A stretch of DNA of 64,000 nt from Blautia faecis (GCF_020554845.1 NZ_JAJCIA010000016.1:25258-89257), one strand, 5' to 3'. Counted from the stretch's first letter, positions 17,982 through 27,038 are shown. Made by a program: numbers and translations. Notes: generated by a model from the sequence alone, not told the origin.

Positions 17982-18699
17982 AAGCAGGGAAGCATTTCGA
18001 AATGAATGGAAGTATCTGATCAGTACCAGTGAAAAAGAAATGCTTATGCTCAGGCTGAAGCCATTTCTACAGCCGGATCCCCATGCCGGGGAAGGGGGAT
18101 ATTATATCCGCAGTCTGTATTTTGAGGATTACTGGAACAGTGCATACGCAGAAAAGGAAGCCGGGGTACTGATGCGAAAAAAATACAGGATCCGGATTTA
18201 TAACAATAATGACAAATTTATCAAACTGGAGCGGAAAAAGAAGTTTGGAAGTTATATTTACAAAGAGAGTGCACCGCTTACAAGAGAAGAGGTGGAGAAA
18301 ATCCTGAAGGGGGACTATGCGTTCCTTTTGTACAGTCCCCACTCTCTATGCCGGGAATTTTACATAGAATGTACCTGCAATATGATGCGGCCAAGGACCA
18401 TTGTGGATTACGAACGGATTCCCTGGATCCTGGATGCCGGAACGGTAAGGATCACCTTTGATTCAGATGTGAGAGCGGCTATTGGCAGTTATGATATTTT
18501 TGATCCTGGATTGCCTGCTTTGTCTGTGCTGGAACCTGGAAAACTGATTCTGGAAGTGAAGTTTACAGAAATGATTCCCCAGCTTTTACGCGATGTTCTG
18601 CCACCGCCAGCAGCGGAATTTACAGCAGTTTCCAAATATGTACTCTGTTATGAGAAAACCAGGTATATGAATGGATTCGAGTACTGGTATGAGACATAA
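17971..18699 (+). CDS. VTC domain protein (polyphosphate polymerase-like)
   Basis: 242 residues from ATG at 17971 (an upstream in-frame start at 17947 would overlap more and lacks a better site). It shows the VTC tunnel-fold blocks in order: FRNEWKYLIS, YIRSLYFED, RKKYRIRIYN, KLERKKK, DYERIPW, RITFDSDVRA, LILEVKF and SKYVLC. In yeast the VTC domain makes polyphosphate; bacterial members occur with CotH and DUF4956 proteins and their product is unproven. It overlaps the CotH gene by 11 bases, and the DUF4956 gene follows after about 107 bases. Confidence 0.88.
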   Translation: MRNKSREAFRNEWKYLISTSEKEMLMLRLKPFLQPDPHAGEGGYYIRSLYFEDYWNSAYAEKEAGVLMRKKYRIRIYNNNDKFIKLERKKKFGSYIYKESAPLTREEVEKILKGDYAFLLYSPHSLCREFYIECTCNMMRPRTIVDYERIPWILDAGTVRITFDSDVRAAIGSYDIFDPGLPALSVLEPGKLILEVKFTEMIPQLLRDVLPPPAAEFTAVSKYVLCYEKTRYMNGFEYWYET

Positions 18700-18806
18700 A
18701 AAGAAAACGTATAACTGTGAACTATGTTCACAAAAAAATATCTCGCAAAATACTGCCTTCTGAATAATTACAAAAAAGCACAAAGAGATAAGTGGAGGAA
18801 TTTTTT

Positions 18807-19478
18807 ATGAGTGTAAAGGACATGATCAAAAAATCAGTTCTGGAATCCGGAGCGTTTACCAATTATGATGTTCCGGGGATTCTCACAGCTCTTGCGGCGG
18901 CTCTGCTGTTAGGGGCGCTGATCTATCTGGTATACCGGAAGTTTTACGCAGGAGTTGTTTTTTCAAGAACATTTGCTGTTACTCTGGTTGGAATGACAGT
19001 GCTTACCTGTATGGTAACCTTGGCTATCAGTACCAATGTGGTAATTTCACTTGGTATGGTAGGAGCGTTGTCCATTGTCCGTTTTCGTACAGCAATTAAG
19101 GATCCTATGGATCTTTTGTATCTGTTCTGGGCAATCACCACAGGAATTACGGCTGGAGCGGGAATGTATGTCCTGGCGCTTCTGGCGGCTGCGATTATGA
19201 TCCTGATGATTGTATTGTTTTATCACAAACAGCAGAGAGGAAAAATCTATATTGCAGTGATCCACTATGCAGGAGACCAGGCAGGGGATGAGGTAATCCG
19301 CTGCTTTGGAAAAAGAAAGTATTTTGTCAAATCCAAGACCATGCGCAAAGAAAAAACAGAGATGGCAGTGGAATTGTACTGCCGACAAAATGACATGGAT
19401 TTTATGGAAAAAATCCGCAGCATTGAAGAGGTAGAAGATGTCACTCTGATTCAGTATAATGGGGAATATCACGGATGA
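18807..19478 (+). CDS. DUF4956 membrane protein
   Basis: 223 residues from ATG at 18807, chosen because GTGGAGG lies eight bases upstream; an in-frame GTG at 18792 falls within that site. Four to five membrane helices occupy residues ~15-145, including the conserved GMVGALSIVRFRTAIKDP loop, followed by a soluble C-terminal domain. This matches DUF4956, a partner of VTC-domain genes. It overlaps the next gene by ATGA. Probably a membrane subunit working with the VTC protein (inference). Confidence 0.88.
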   Translation: MSVKDMIKKSVLESGAFTNYDVPGILTALAAALLLGALIYLVYRKFYAGVVFSRTFAVTLVGMTVLTCMVTLAISTNVVISLGMVGALSIVRFRTAIKDPMDLLYLFWAITTGITAGAGMYVLALLAAAIMILMIVLFYHKQQRGKIYIAVIHYAGDQAGDEVIRCFGKRKYFVKSKTMRKEKTEMAVELYCRQNDMDFMEKIRSIEEVEDVTLIQYNGEYHG

Positions 19479-20845
19479 AAAAGATTCTGGCAGCAATGTT
19501 GCTGATTCTGATAGTCATTCTGGCAGCTGGCGCAGGTTATCAATGGTGGTCTTCCGGAAATGGAAACAAAAAGCAGTTTCAGAAATCCCAGGAGATTTTT
19601 GGAAATCCGCTTATGGGATATGCACCAAGTGCCTGGTATGAGAATGTGTCAGAGGATATTTCGCTTTTGTATATGGACATTACCTGGGCAGAATTAGAGC
19701 CGGAAGAAGGGGTGTATGCCTGGGATTCCATAGAAGAGGAAAACCAGATAAACAGGTGGAAAAAAGAAGGAAAGCATCTGATCCTTCGTTTTGTCTGTGA
19801 CATTCCAGGTGATGAGAAACATATGGATATCCCCCGGTGGCTGTATGAGAAGACGGGGGAAGACGGAACCTGGTATGACGGTGAATATGGAAAAGGATAT
19901 TCACCGGATTACAACAATAAGGTTTTTATAGAAGAGCATGAGAAGGCAATCAAAGCCCTTGGAGAGCATTTTGGAAAAGACGGGCTGATCAGTTATATTG
20001 AGCTTGGAAGTCTTGGACATTGGGGAGAGTGGCATGTAAATTACAGCGATGGGATTACGAGAATCCCTGAGGAAGCTGTAAGAAACCAGTATATTATGCC
20101 CTGGCTGGAAGCTTTTCCCGGCGTAAACAGGCTTATGAGAAGACCTTTTCATATTGCAGAAGCTTATGGAATGGGGCTTTATAATGATATGACCGGGCAT
20201 AAAGAGTCCACAGAGGAATGGCTGACCTGGATTCAGGAAGGTGGAGATTATGGACAGGCAGAGGAGAAAGATGCGCTTGGCAGTATGCCAGACTTCTGGA
20301 AGACAGCTCCATCGGGCGGTGAATTTACCAGCTCTGTTTCCATGGAGCAGATGCTGGTGACAGATCTGGATCAGACTGTAGAACTGGTCCGGAGGTCTCA
20401 CACTACATTTTTAGGTCCGAAATATGCAGACAGTCAGTATAAAGATGGCTATGACAAAGTGCTTTTGAATATGGGGTACCGCCTGTGGATCTCAGAAGCT
20501 GCCTGGAAAAGGGAGGGGCAGGAAGATTGCCTGTGCCTGACCTGGAATAATGACGGCGTTGCTCCGTTTTACAAAAACTGGCCGGTATATCTGTATCTGG
20601 AGGATCCTTCCGGAAATACAGTGGATAAGACGGAAATCAATATGCTTCTTTCTTCTGTTTTACCGGATACACAGCTTATTACCCGGACTGTATTTGAAAC
20701 CCGGGATATTCCGGCACTTTTGAAGGAGGGATATGCGCTGTCTGTGGGAATTGAAGATCCCATGACAGAAAAGCCTGGCGTAAGGCTGGCAATGGACTGC
20801 GCTTACCAGAATGGCAGAAATATACTATGGCAGAAGGAAAAATAG
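19475..20845 (+). CDS. DUF4832/DUF4874 protein, glycosidase-like, membrane anchored
   Basis: 456 residues. A signal anchor (MKKILAAMLLILIVILAAG) is followed by FGNPLMGYAPSAWY and a TIM-barrel-like region with YMDITWAELEPEEGVY and YIELGSLGHWGEWH, resembling the catalytic cores of GH42-like enzymes. The C-terminal ~130 residues match DUF4832 (LTWNNDGVAPFYKNWPVYL). It is exported and coupled by ATGA to the DUF4956 gene, ending the Pel-like operon. It could supply the polymer-cleaving activity missing from the deacetylase; that is inference. Confidence 0.75.
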   Translation: MKKILAAMLLILIVILAAGAGYQWWSSGNGNKKQFQKSQEIFGNPLMGYAPSAWYENVSEDISLLYMDITWAELEPEEGVYAWDSIEEENQINRWKKEGKHLILRFVCDIPGDEKHMDIPRWLYEKTGEDGTWYDGEYGKGYSPDYNNKVFIEEHEKAIKALGEHFGKDGLISYIELGSLGHWGEWHVNYSDGITRIPEEAVRNQYIMPWLEAFPGVNRLMRRPFHIAEAYGMGLYNDMTGHKESTEEWLTWIQEGGDYGQAEEKDALGSMPDFWKTAPSGGEFTSSVSMEQMLVTDLDQTVELVRRSHTTFLGPKYADSQYKDGYDKVLLNMGYRLWISEAAWKREGQEDCLCLTWNNDGVAPFYKNWPVYLYLEDPSGNTVDKTEINMLLSSVLPDTQLITRTVFETRDIPALLKEGYALSVGIEDPMTEKPGVRLAMDCAYQNGRNILWQKEK

Positions 20846-20908
20846 AGTGGCTTTCGGTCCCTTTACTTTCGGAAGAAACGGTAATGAAAAGTTGGAAGAG
20901 GTAGAGAA

Positions 20909-21145
20909 ATGTCAGAAAAAATAGTGAAATACGAGTATGAATATGGCCTATGTAAACGGATGCACTATCGTGGATTATGGTGCGTGCGTTATGAAGGTGT
21001 GCCAGGGCATTTTGAGAAAGCGGGTATGGCCTGCGCCTGTGCAGTGGATGGCTGTGATAAGGACTGTGCAGTTATGGAAAGTGCGGATGCCGTTATTGAT
21101 CCGGAGTGGGAGTGGCATATGCTGGACAATCCGCCTGGAAGATAG
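20909..21145 (+). CDS. Small cysteine-rich protein, unknown
   Basis: 78 residues, no recognised family. Cysteines cluster as ACACAVDGCDKDCAV near the middle with two more near the N-terminus, which could bind metal. A ribosome binding site (GGAAGAGG) is present. It sits 63 bases after the Pel-like operon and 69 bases before the recombinase accessory gene, so it may belong with either. Confidence 0.5.
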   Translation: MSEKIVKYEYEYGLCKRMHYRGLWCVRYEGVPGHFEKAGMACACAVDGCDKDCAVMESADAVIDPEWEWHMLDNPPGR

Positions 21146-21214
21146 AAAAAAATATGGCAGAGACAGGAAGAACTGCATATTATACCATAAGGCATGAAAA
21201 CCGGAGTTGATAGT

Positions 21215-21436
21215 ATGAGTCTGGCGGAATCCTTAAATTGGGAGCAAGAAGAGCAGTACACATCCGTTTTTCCACGGTCTGTTACCAGCCGGAAAAATCA
21301 GGAAAATTTAAAATTGTCAGAGAAAAAGGAACTATTAAAGAAAATCGCAGATATTCTTGCAGAGGAAAAATGGATTACCTCAGCTGAATTGTTGGTTTTG
21401 AAGGAAAAAATAGAAAAATACGGTGGCACTTTATGA
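21215..21436 (+). CDS. Small protein preceding the serine recombinase
   Basis: 73 residues if started at ATG 21215, which has GGAG eight bases upstream; an ATG at 21194 in the same frame is possible but has a weaker site. The C-terminal half is a charged helical segment (KKELLKKIADILAEEKW). It overlaps the recombinase start by ATGA, so it is translationally coupled and probably an accessory factor. Family not recognised. Confidence 0.55.
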   Translation: MSLAESLNWEQEEQYTSVFPRSVTSRKNQENLKLSEKKELLKKIADILAEEKWITSAELLVLKEKIEKYGGTL

Positions 21437-23001
21437 CCAGGGCAGTGATCTACTGCCGGTGCAGTACAGAAGAGGAGTGCCAGAAGGATGCGCTTATAAG
21501 ACAGGCGGCGGAGGCAAGAGAATGCGTCCGCCGCCTGAACTGGTCCTTAGAGGATGAATATATAGAAAGCAGGTCCGGCACCAGCACCCGGGGACGGGAA
21601 CAGTACCAGCGGCTTTTTTCTGACCTTCTTAGAGATAAATTTGAGATTGTGGTGATAAAATCCCAGGACAGACTGATGCGAAACACAAAGGACTGGTATG
21701 TTTTTGTGGACCGTCTCGTGACTTGTGGCAAACGGCTGTATCTCTATCTGGAAAACCGTTTTTACAGTGCAGATGACAGTCTGATCACTGGAATCAAGGC
21801 AATTCTGGCAGAGGAATACAGCCGGGAATTAAGCCGTAAGATCAATAACGCCCACCGGAACCGGCAAAAGACTGGAAGTGCCCTGATGCTTACTTCCAAT
21901 ACTTATGGTTACCGGAAGCTGCCAGATAAAAGCCTGGCAATCATAGAGGAAGAGGCACAGGTGAAAAGAAAAATGTATGAGCTTTGTGCAGGAGGTCTTG
22001 GCAGCAGATGTATCGCCCGGATCCTGCGGGAGGATGGTGTGCAGAAACGAAATGGAAGCTTTTTTACCGATTCTGATATCCGCCGCATGATCCGAAATCC
22101 TGTCAATAAAGGTACTGTGGTCATGAACCGGAAACATTATGATTTTGATACCAGGCAGGTGGTAAAAAATCCACAGGAACAGTTTTATATTTATGAAAAC
22201 CGGATTCCGGCAATTGTGTCAGAAGAACTGTGGAAGGCTGCCAATGAAGAAATCGACAAAAGAAAGAAACCTGTCGGAAATCAGGAGAAAACGGCCAGGT
22301 GCTTTGGAGTAAATCCGGGAAAGCATGTGTTTAGCGGAAAATTGGTCTGTGGTTTGTGCGGGGCTCCTTTTTACCGGACAACAAGAAAGAGAAAAAACTA
22401 TAAAATCCATGAATGGAAATGCAAAATTTATCTGGAACAGGGGAGAAAAAAGGAGGAAAAGCCAGGCGGCTGTGCCAATATCCATCTGGAAGAGGAAAAG
22501 TTGTTTCTTCTTCTGGAAAGGTCCGGAGGAAAAGAAATCCTGCCAGATCAGGAATGGGAGATTACGGATTTTTTTGTGCAGCTTTTGAAGGAAAGTCTGG
22601 AAGAAAACCAAAAGAAGAATTTGGAAAAGCACGAACAGCTGGAAAAAAAGATTAAATACCAGCAACAGCTTTTGCTGGACAAATATCTGGAAGGCCTGGT
22701 GGAAGAATCTCTTTACCAGATCAAGGAAAGGGAACTGCAAAATAAATTAAAGAACAACACCGGCAGCAGAACGTGCAGGCAGAAGAACAGGGATTTTCTG
22801 GCAGAGGAACAGGAAGAAGTGGAAAAAAGGCTTCGGGAGACAGAGCAGTTTTTAAAAGAACATCGTGTGGTTCTAAAGGCCTGCGTATTATGTGAGTTAA
22901 AAATGGTGGATAAAATTCTGATTTATCCGGATCATCTGAAAGTGGTAAAGAAACAGGGAAAATGCATTATTGCGGCAGAGACCTTTGATATGCTATACTG
23001 A
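21433..23001 (+). CDS. Large serine recombinase
   Basis: 522 residues. The resolvase domain starts RAVIYCRCST with the nucleophile Ser11, followed by SQDRLMRNT (catalytic arginines) and AEEYSRELSRKINNAHRNR. The recombinase domain (~150-260) is followed by a zinc ribbon (CGLCGAPF with later Cys pairs) and a long coiled coil rich in Lys/Glu, the standard plan of integrase-type serine recombinases. It is coupled to the small gene before it. I see no phage or conjugation genes nearby, so it is either a relic of an integrated element or a domestic recombinase. Confidence 0.92.
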   Translation: MTRAVIYCRCSTEEECQKDALIRQAAEARECVRRLNWSLEDEYIESRSGTSTRGREQYQRLFSDLLRDKFEIVVIKSQDRLMRNTKDWYVFVDRLVTCGKRLYLYLENRFYSADDSLITGIKAILAEEYSRELSRKINNAHRNRQKTGSALMLTSNTYGYRKLPDKSLAIIEEEAQVKRKMYELCAGGLGSRCIARILREDGVQKRNGSFFTDSDIRRMIRNPVNKGTVVMNRKHYDFDTRQVVKNPQEQFYIYENRIPAIVSEELWKAANEEIDKRKKPVGNQEKTARCFGVNPGKHVFSGKLVCGLCGAPFYRTTRKRKNYKIHEWKCKIYLEQGRKKEEKPGGCANIHLEEEKLFLLLERSGGKEILPDQEWEITDFFVQLLKESLEENQKKNLEKHEQLEKKIKYQQQLLLDKYLEGLVEESLYQIKERELQNKLKNNTGSRTCRQKNRDFLAEEQEEVEKRLRETEQFLKEHRVVLKACVLCELKMVDKILIYPDHLKVVKKQGKCIIAAETFDMLY

Positions 23002-23047
23002 AAAAATCGTAACTGCCCGTCATGTCTGCAGTTACAGACATTACTTA

Positions 23048-23097
23048 GAGCCTGTTTGAAAAATCATTCCCGCAATCTGCACGCCTTGCTGTGCGGT
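23048..23097 (+). repeat. Remnant of the 160-bp MITE-like element
   Basis: The first ~50 bases of the element (GAGCCTGTTTGAAAAAT onwards), preceded by TA as in the full copies. The remnant stops just before the acetyltransferase gene. Confidence 0.75.
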
Positions 23098-23132
23098 ATA
23101 TTTTGTCCGAACAGGTAGAAAGGAACAGTATT

Positions 23133-23630
23133 ATGAATATCAGAAAATCTACACTTCAGGATCTGCCACAGATACTGAACTTATATAAAATTGCCCGGGA
23201 ATTTATGAAAAACAACGGCAATCCAAACCAGTGGGAGGATCGCTACCCGGAAGTTTCCACGGTAGAAAATGATATAAAAACAGGAATTTCCCATGTATGC
23301 GTGGAAAATGGGGAAATTGTGGGAACATTTGTATTTTTTACAGGAGAAGATCCTACTTACCGTGTGATCGAAAATGGTAAATGGCACAGTGACAGGGAGC
23401 CCTACGGTGTGATTCACAGAGTTGCTTCCAATGGAGTGGCGAAGGGTGTGACCAAGGCTGCTTTTTCTTATGGGTTGGAGAGAAGTGGATATGTGCGCAT
23501 TGATACCCATGAGGACAACAAGCCCATGCAGGGCGCTTTGAAGAAATTTGGTTTCAGGGAATGCGGTGTGATCCATCTGGAAAGAGGAGCGGAGAGGATT
23601 GCCTTTGACTGTCGAAAAGAGTGGCTTTGA
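23133..23630 (+). CDS. GNAT-family N-acetyltransferase
   Basis: 165 residues from ATG 23133, with AGAAAGGAAC upstream; the open frame extends back to 23091 only through the repeat remnant. The fold is GNAT: MNIRKSTLQDLPQIL at the start, then IHRVASNGVAKGV (acetyl-CoA pyrophosphate loop region) and DTHEDNKPMQGALKKFGFRECG, the common motif B ending. The substrate cannot be told from sequence. Confidence 0.88.
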   Translation: MNIRKSTLQDLPQILNLYKIAREFMKNNGNPNQWEDRYPEVSTVENDIKTGISHVCVENGEIVGTFVFFTGEDPTYRVIENGKWHSDREPYGVIHRVASNGVAKGVTKAAFSYGLERSGYVRIDTHEDNKPMQGALKKFGFRECGVIHLERGAERIAFDCRKEWL

Positions 23631-23737
23631 AAAATAAAATTAAATTTTTTTTTTGAAGAAATACGGGACTGCACTTCGTTATAGAAAATTGGAAAGAGAA
23701 GAGGACAGCATTTTGTGGAAACTGTCAGAATGCGTAC

Positions 23738-24436
23738 TCACTGGAATGTCTGACTGCCATATATGATCAGGTAGCCAAGCCCCTGTCTTGCACCGATGAA
23801 TTCGCCTATGATCACCCCTACCAGGCAAAGACCGATATTTACTTTCATATTTGCAAGAATAAGGGGCACGGAGGAGGGCAAAACAATTTTTAAAAGTTCG
23901 TCTTTTTTACCGCCTCCAAGTGTGCGGATCAGCTTCAGCTTTTCCTGGCTGATCTCCCCGAAGCCTGTATACAGGTTCAGAATCGATCCAAAAATTGCCA
24001 CAGACATACCTGCAACAATGATGGTCCGCTGACGGGCACCCAGCCATACAATGAGAAGGGGTGCCAGGGCAGACTTAGGAAGGCTGTTCAGCACTACCAG
24101 ATAAGGCTCCAGTACTTTTGCAAGTCTGGGGCATCCCCACAGCAGAATGGAAATGCCAAGACCCAGGACTACTACGAAGAGGAAACTAAGAAGAGTTTCC
24201 TTCAGGGTGGCGCCAATGTGGATGAACAGCGAGTGGTTTTTGGCCATCTCCACAAAGGTTTTGAAGATCATGGAGGGGCTGCTGAAGATAAAAGAGTCGA
24301 TCCAGCCAGCCCTTGCCAGGATTTCCCATTGTGCCAGAAAAATAAGAAAGACCAGAAGCCTTGCGCTTACAACAAGGCGACGGTCCCTTTTCTGACGGGC
24401 AAGATATGCTTTTTGAGTGGGGGAAGGTTCATGCAT
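23738..24436 (-). CDS. ABC transporter permease (SsuC/TauC type), probably C-terminally truncated
   Basis: 232 residues with about six hydrophobic helices and a permease EAA-like loop (LIRTLGGGKKDELLKIVLPSSVP). It matches inner-membrane permeases of the nitrate/sulfonate/taurine/thiamine-precursor group. Family members continue about 25-30 residues beyond the GYLIIYGSQTFQ block to a last helix; here a TGA follows directly, so the end is probably lost. No substrate-binding protein gene follows. It overlaps the ATPase gene by 8 bases. Confidence 0.85.
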   Translation of the reverse strand: MHEPSPTQKAYLARQKRDRRLVVSARLLVFLIFLAQWEILARAGWIDSFIFSSPSMIFKTFVEMAKNHSLFIHIGATLKETLLSFLFVVVLGLGISILLWGCPRLAKVLEPYLVVLNSLPKSALAPLLIVWLGARQRTIIVAGMSVAIFGSILNLYTGFGEISQEKLKLIRTLGGGKKDELLKIVLPSSVPLILANMKVNIGLCLVGVIIGEFIGARQGLGYLIIYGSQTFQ

Positions 24437-25202
24437 TCTGATTCAACTCCTTCCAGATCAGATTAAAGTAGGATTTGAAAGCCGGGGCATTTCTCGAAGA
24501 AAGGGGCGTGCGGTCTTTCATATCCAGATCAATGGGAACAATCTTTATTACAGTGGCAGGACGCTTTGAAAGAATCAGTACCCGGTCTGCCATGCTGATG
24601 GCTTCGGAAATATCGTGAGTGACAAGAATAGCCGGCTTTCGTTGTTTTTTTAGGATTTTTCCAATGTCATCACTTACATTCAGCCGTGTCTGGTAATCAA
24701 GTGCGGAGAATGGTTCGTCGAGAAGCAGAAGATCCGGTTTTAATACAAGAGTGCGGATCAGTGCCGCTCGCTGCCGCATGCCGCCGGAGAGCTGGCTTGG
24801 ACGACTGTTACGGAATTTGTCCAGCTCATAAAGCTTTAACAGTTCATCTACATAGGAAAGATTGTCTTTTGTGAGTTCGCCTTGTATTTCCAGTCCAAGG
24901 AGAACATTGCGGTAGATGCTGCGCCATTCCAGAAGGTGGTCTTTTTGAAGCATATAGCCAATACGGGCGCTGTCCTTGTTCAGTGGCTTTCCATTCATAA
25001 GAATGGTTCCGCTTTCCGCATGTAAAAGCCCGCAGATCAGATTCAGCAAAGTGGACTTTCCACAACCGGAAGGCCCTACGACAGCCAGAAACTCTTCTGG
25101 CATAAGATGAAAAGATATATGAGAAAGGGCAGCCGTTTCCCCGGATAAGCTATGGTAAGAAAGGCACACATCCTTTACTTCCAGAAGCGGATTCATAATC
25201 AA
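24429..25202 (-). CDS. ABC transporter ATPase (SsuB/TauB type)
   Basis: 257 residues with a full set of ATPase motifs: Walker A GPSGCGKST, signature LSGGMRQRAAL, Walker B LLLDEPFSALD and the switch His in VTHDISEA. It energises the permease that follows with an 8-base overlap. Substrate unknown: the SsuB/TauB/ThiZ group imports sulfonates, nitrate or thiamine precursors, and the binding protein that would tell is missing here. Confidence 0.92.
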   Translation of the reverse strand: MIMNPLLEVKDVCLSYHSLSGETAALSHISFHLMPEEFLAVVGPSGCGKSTLLNLICGLLHAESGTILMNGKPLNKDSARIGYMLQKDHLLEWRSIYRNVLLGLEIQGELTKDNLSYVDELLKLYELDKFRNSRPSQLSGGMRQRAALIRTLVLKPDLLLLDEPFSALDYQTRLNVSDDIGKILKKQRKPAILVTHDISEAISMADRVLILSKRPATVIKIVPIDLDMKDRTPLSSRNAPAFKSYFNLIWKELNQNA

Positions 25203-25340
25203 ACCTCCATTTTCGTATAATTTATGATATGCTTTTGGGGTGGGGTGTGTTATAATGAAGTGATTTATCTATGTGCAGAGTGTAGCGAAGCGGAGTTCGC
25301 GGTTCCTGTACCGACAATTTTTTAGAAAGAAAATAATATT

Positions 25341-26375
25341 ATGAGTAAAAAGCAAACGGTTTTCAACCTGTTATTTCTGGTGATCGTTTTCGGTCTTACC
25401 GTGTACCTGGTTTTTCGCGGCAAGGACATCGGGGATATTATCCGTACTGCCAGGGAAGCTGATGGAAGATATCTGCTTCTGAGTCTTGTGTGCGTGGTAT
25501 TTTTTATTCTTGGCGAATCGGTTATCATTTTTTATATGATGAAAACACTTGGAGCCAGTGTGAAAATGACTCATTGTGCACTGTATTCCTTTGTTGGATT
25601 TTTTTTCAGCTGTATTACTCCGTCTGCATCAGGCGGACAGCCCATGCAGATCTTTTACATGAAAAAAGATAAACTGCCTATTCCGGTAACCACTCTGGTT
25701 TTGATGATCGTTACCATCACCTACAAGGCAGTTCTTGTAGTGATCGGTGTTCTGATCTGTTTTCTGGGCGGTGATTTCCTGAGAGGCTATCTTGGGGACT
25801 ATATGTGGGTGTTTTATCTAGGCGTGGGTCTGAACGTGTTCTGTGTTACCTTTATGATGATATTGGTGTTTGCCCCAGGCCTTGCGAAATGGATCATGGT
25901 AAAAGGTCTGAAGATCATTGAGCATGTCCGGATTCTGAAGCCAAAAAAAGCAAGGCTTGAGAAGCTGGAGGCTTCCATGGACCAGTATCACGCAACGGCA
26001 GCCTTCTGGGCCAGCCATAAGCGGATCATACTGAATGTATTTATCATTACATTTGTGCAGAGGTGTATTCTGTTTACGGTCACTTACTGGGTGTACCGCG
26101 CTTTGGGACTCCATGAGTATGGAATCCTGACCGTTACTATTTTACAGGCGGTGATTTCCGTATCTGTGGATATGCTTCCTCTTCCGGGAGGCATGGGAAT
26201 CAGCGAGACTTTATATATGGTGATGTTTGTGCCCGTATTTGGACCGCTTTTGCTGCCATCTATGCTGCTCAGCCGTGGGATTTCCTATTACGGACAGATG
26301 CTGATCAGTGCACTTATGACCTGTGTGGCACATCTTACCATTGGAAGAAAAAACGAAGAGATACAAAGGATGTAA
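25341..26375 (+). CDS. Flippase-like / lysylphosphatidylglycerol synthase transmembrane domain protein
   Basis: 344 residues with about eight membrane helices. The block CITPSASGGQPMQIFYM matches the conserved motif of the LPG_synthase_TM family, and LPLPGGMGISE near the C-terminus is the second one. No catalytic MprF domain is present, so it is the stand-alone membrane form, thought to move lipids. It is followed after 45 bases by pssA, then psd, fitting a phospholipid cluster. Confidence 0.88.
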   Translation: MSKKQTVFNLLFLVIVFGLTVYLVFRGKDIGDIIRTAREADGRYLLLSLVCVVFFILGESVIIFYMMKTLGASVKMTHCALYSFVGFFFSCITPSASGGQPMQIFYMKKDKLPIPVTTLVLMIVTITYKAVLVVIGVLICFLGGDFLRGYLGDYMWVFYLGVGLNVFCVTFMMILVFAPGLAKWIMVKGLKIIEHVRILKPKKARLEKLEASMDQYHATAAFWASHKRIILNVFIITFVQRCILFTVTYWVYRALGLHEYGILTVTILQAVISVSVDMLPLPGGMGISETLYMVMFVPVFGPLLLPSMLLSRGISYYGQMLISALMTCVAHLTIGRKNEEIQRM

Positions 26376-26420
26376 TTAACTGCAATGAAGGAAGAACGTT
26401 TGAAAAAGGAGAAACAGGAT

Positions 26421-27038
26421 ATGCTTGGATTTTATGATTATACGGTGGTGCTTACATACATCAGTCTCGCTGTTTCCGTATTTGGAATGACAAGAGCACT
26501 GGAGGGAGACTTCAAAGTTGCAATTTTGTGTCTGGCACTGTCCGGACTTTGTGATATGTTTGACGGGAAAATCGCCCGTACAAAGAAGAACCGTACAGAG
26601 GATGAGAAGAAATTTGGAATTCAGATCGATTCCCTGTGTGATGTGGTATGTTTTGGTGTGTTTCCGGCAATGATCTGTTATTGTCTGGGAATGAACCATA
26701 TCCCAGGAGTGATCATTCTCTGCCTGTATTGTGTAGCTTCTGTAATCCGTCTGGGTTACTTTAACGTAATGGAAGAGAAGAGACAGAACGAGACCTCCGA
26801 GCTTCGTCACTATTACCAAGGTCTGCCAATCACTTCGATGGCGATCATCCTTCCGTTCCTTTATCTGCTGAGAAGAGGATGCGGGAAAAATTTCCTTCTG
26901 GTGATCCATGTGGCAGTGGTAGTAGTCGGAGTGCTGTTTATCAGTGATTTTAAGGTGAAAAAACCTCAGAATCCAATGGTGATCCTTCTGGTTGCCCTTG
27001 TGGCACTGGCGCTTTCCATGATGTTTCATCTGTTATAA
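26421..27038 (+). CDS. pssA: CDP-diacylglycerol-serine O-phosphatidyltransferase PssA
   Basis: 205 residues from ATG 26421, preferred over ATG 26385 because AAAAGGAG lies nine bases before it. The CDP-alcohol phosphotransferase motif is clear: DMFDGKIARTKKN then GIQIDSLCDVV, giving DGxxAR...GxxxDxxxD. Several membrane helices follow. It makes phosphatidylserine from CDP-diacylglycerol and serine; psd downstream converts this to phosphatidylethanolamine. Confidence 0.93.
   Translation: MLGFYDYTVVLTYISLAVSVFGMTRALEGDFKVAILCLALSGLCDMFDGKIARTKKNRTEDEKKFGIQIDSLCDVVCFGVFPAMICYCLGMNHIPGVIILCLYCVASVIRLGYFNVMEEKRQNETSELRHYYQGLPITSMAIILPFLYLLRRGCGKNFLLVIHVAVVVVGVLFISDFKVKKPQNPMVILLVALVALALSMMFHLL

Noticed and set aside
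26376..27029. 217-codon open frame antisense to pssA
   Set aside because: Mirror of pssA coordinates, rich in His and Lys, with no ribosome binding site.
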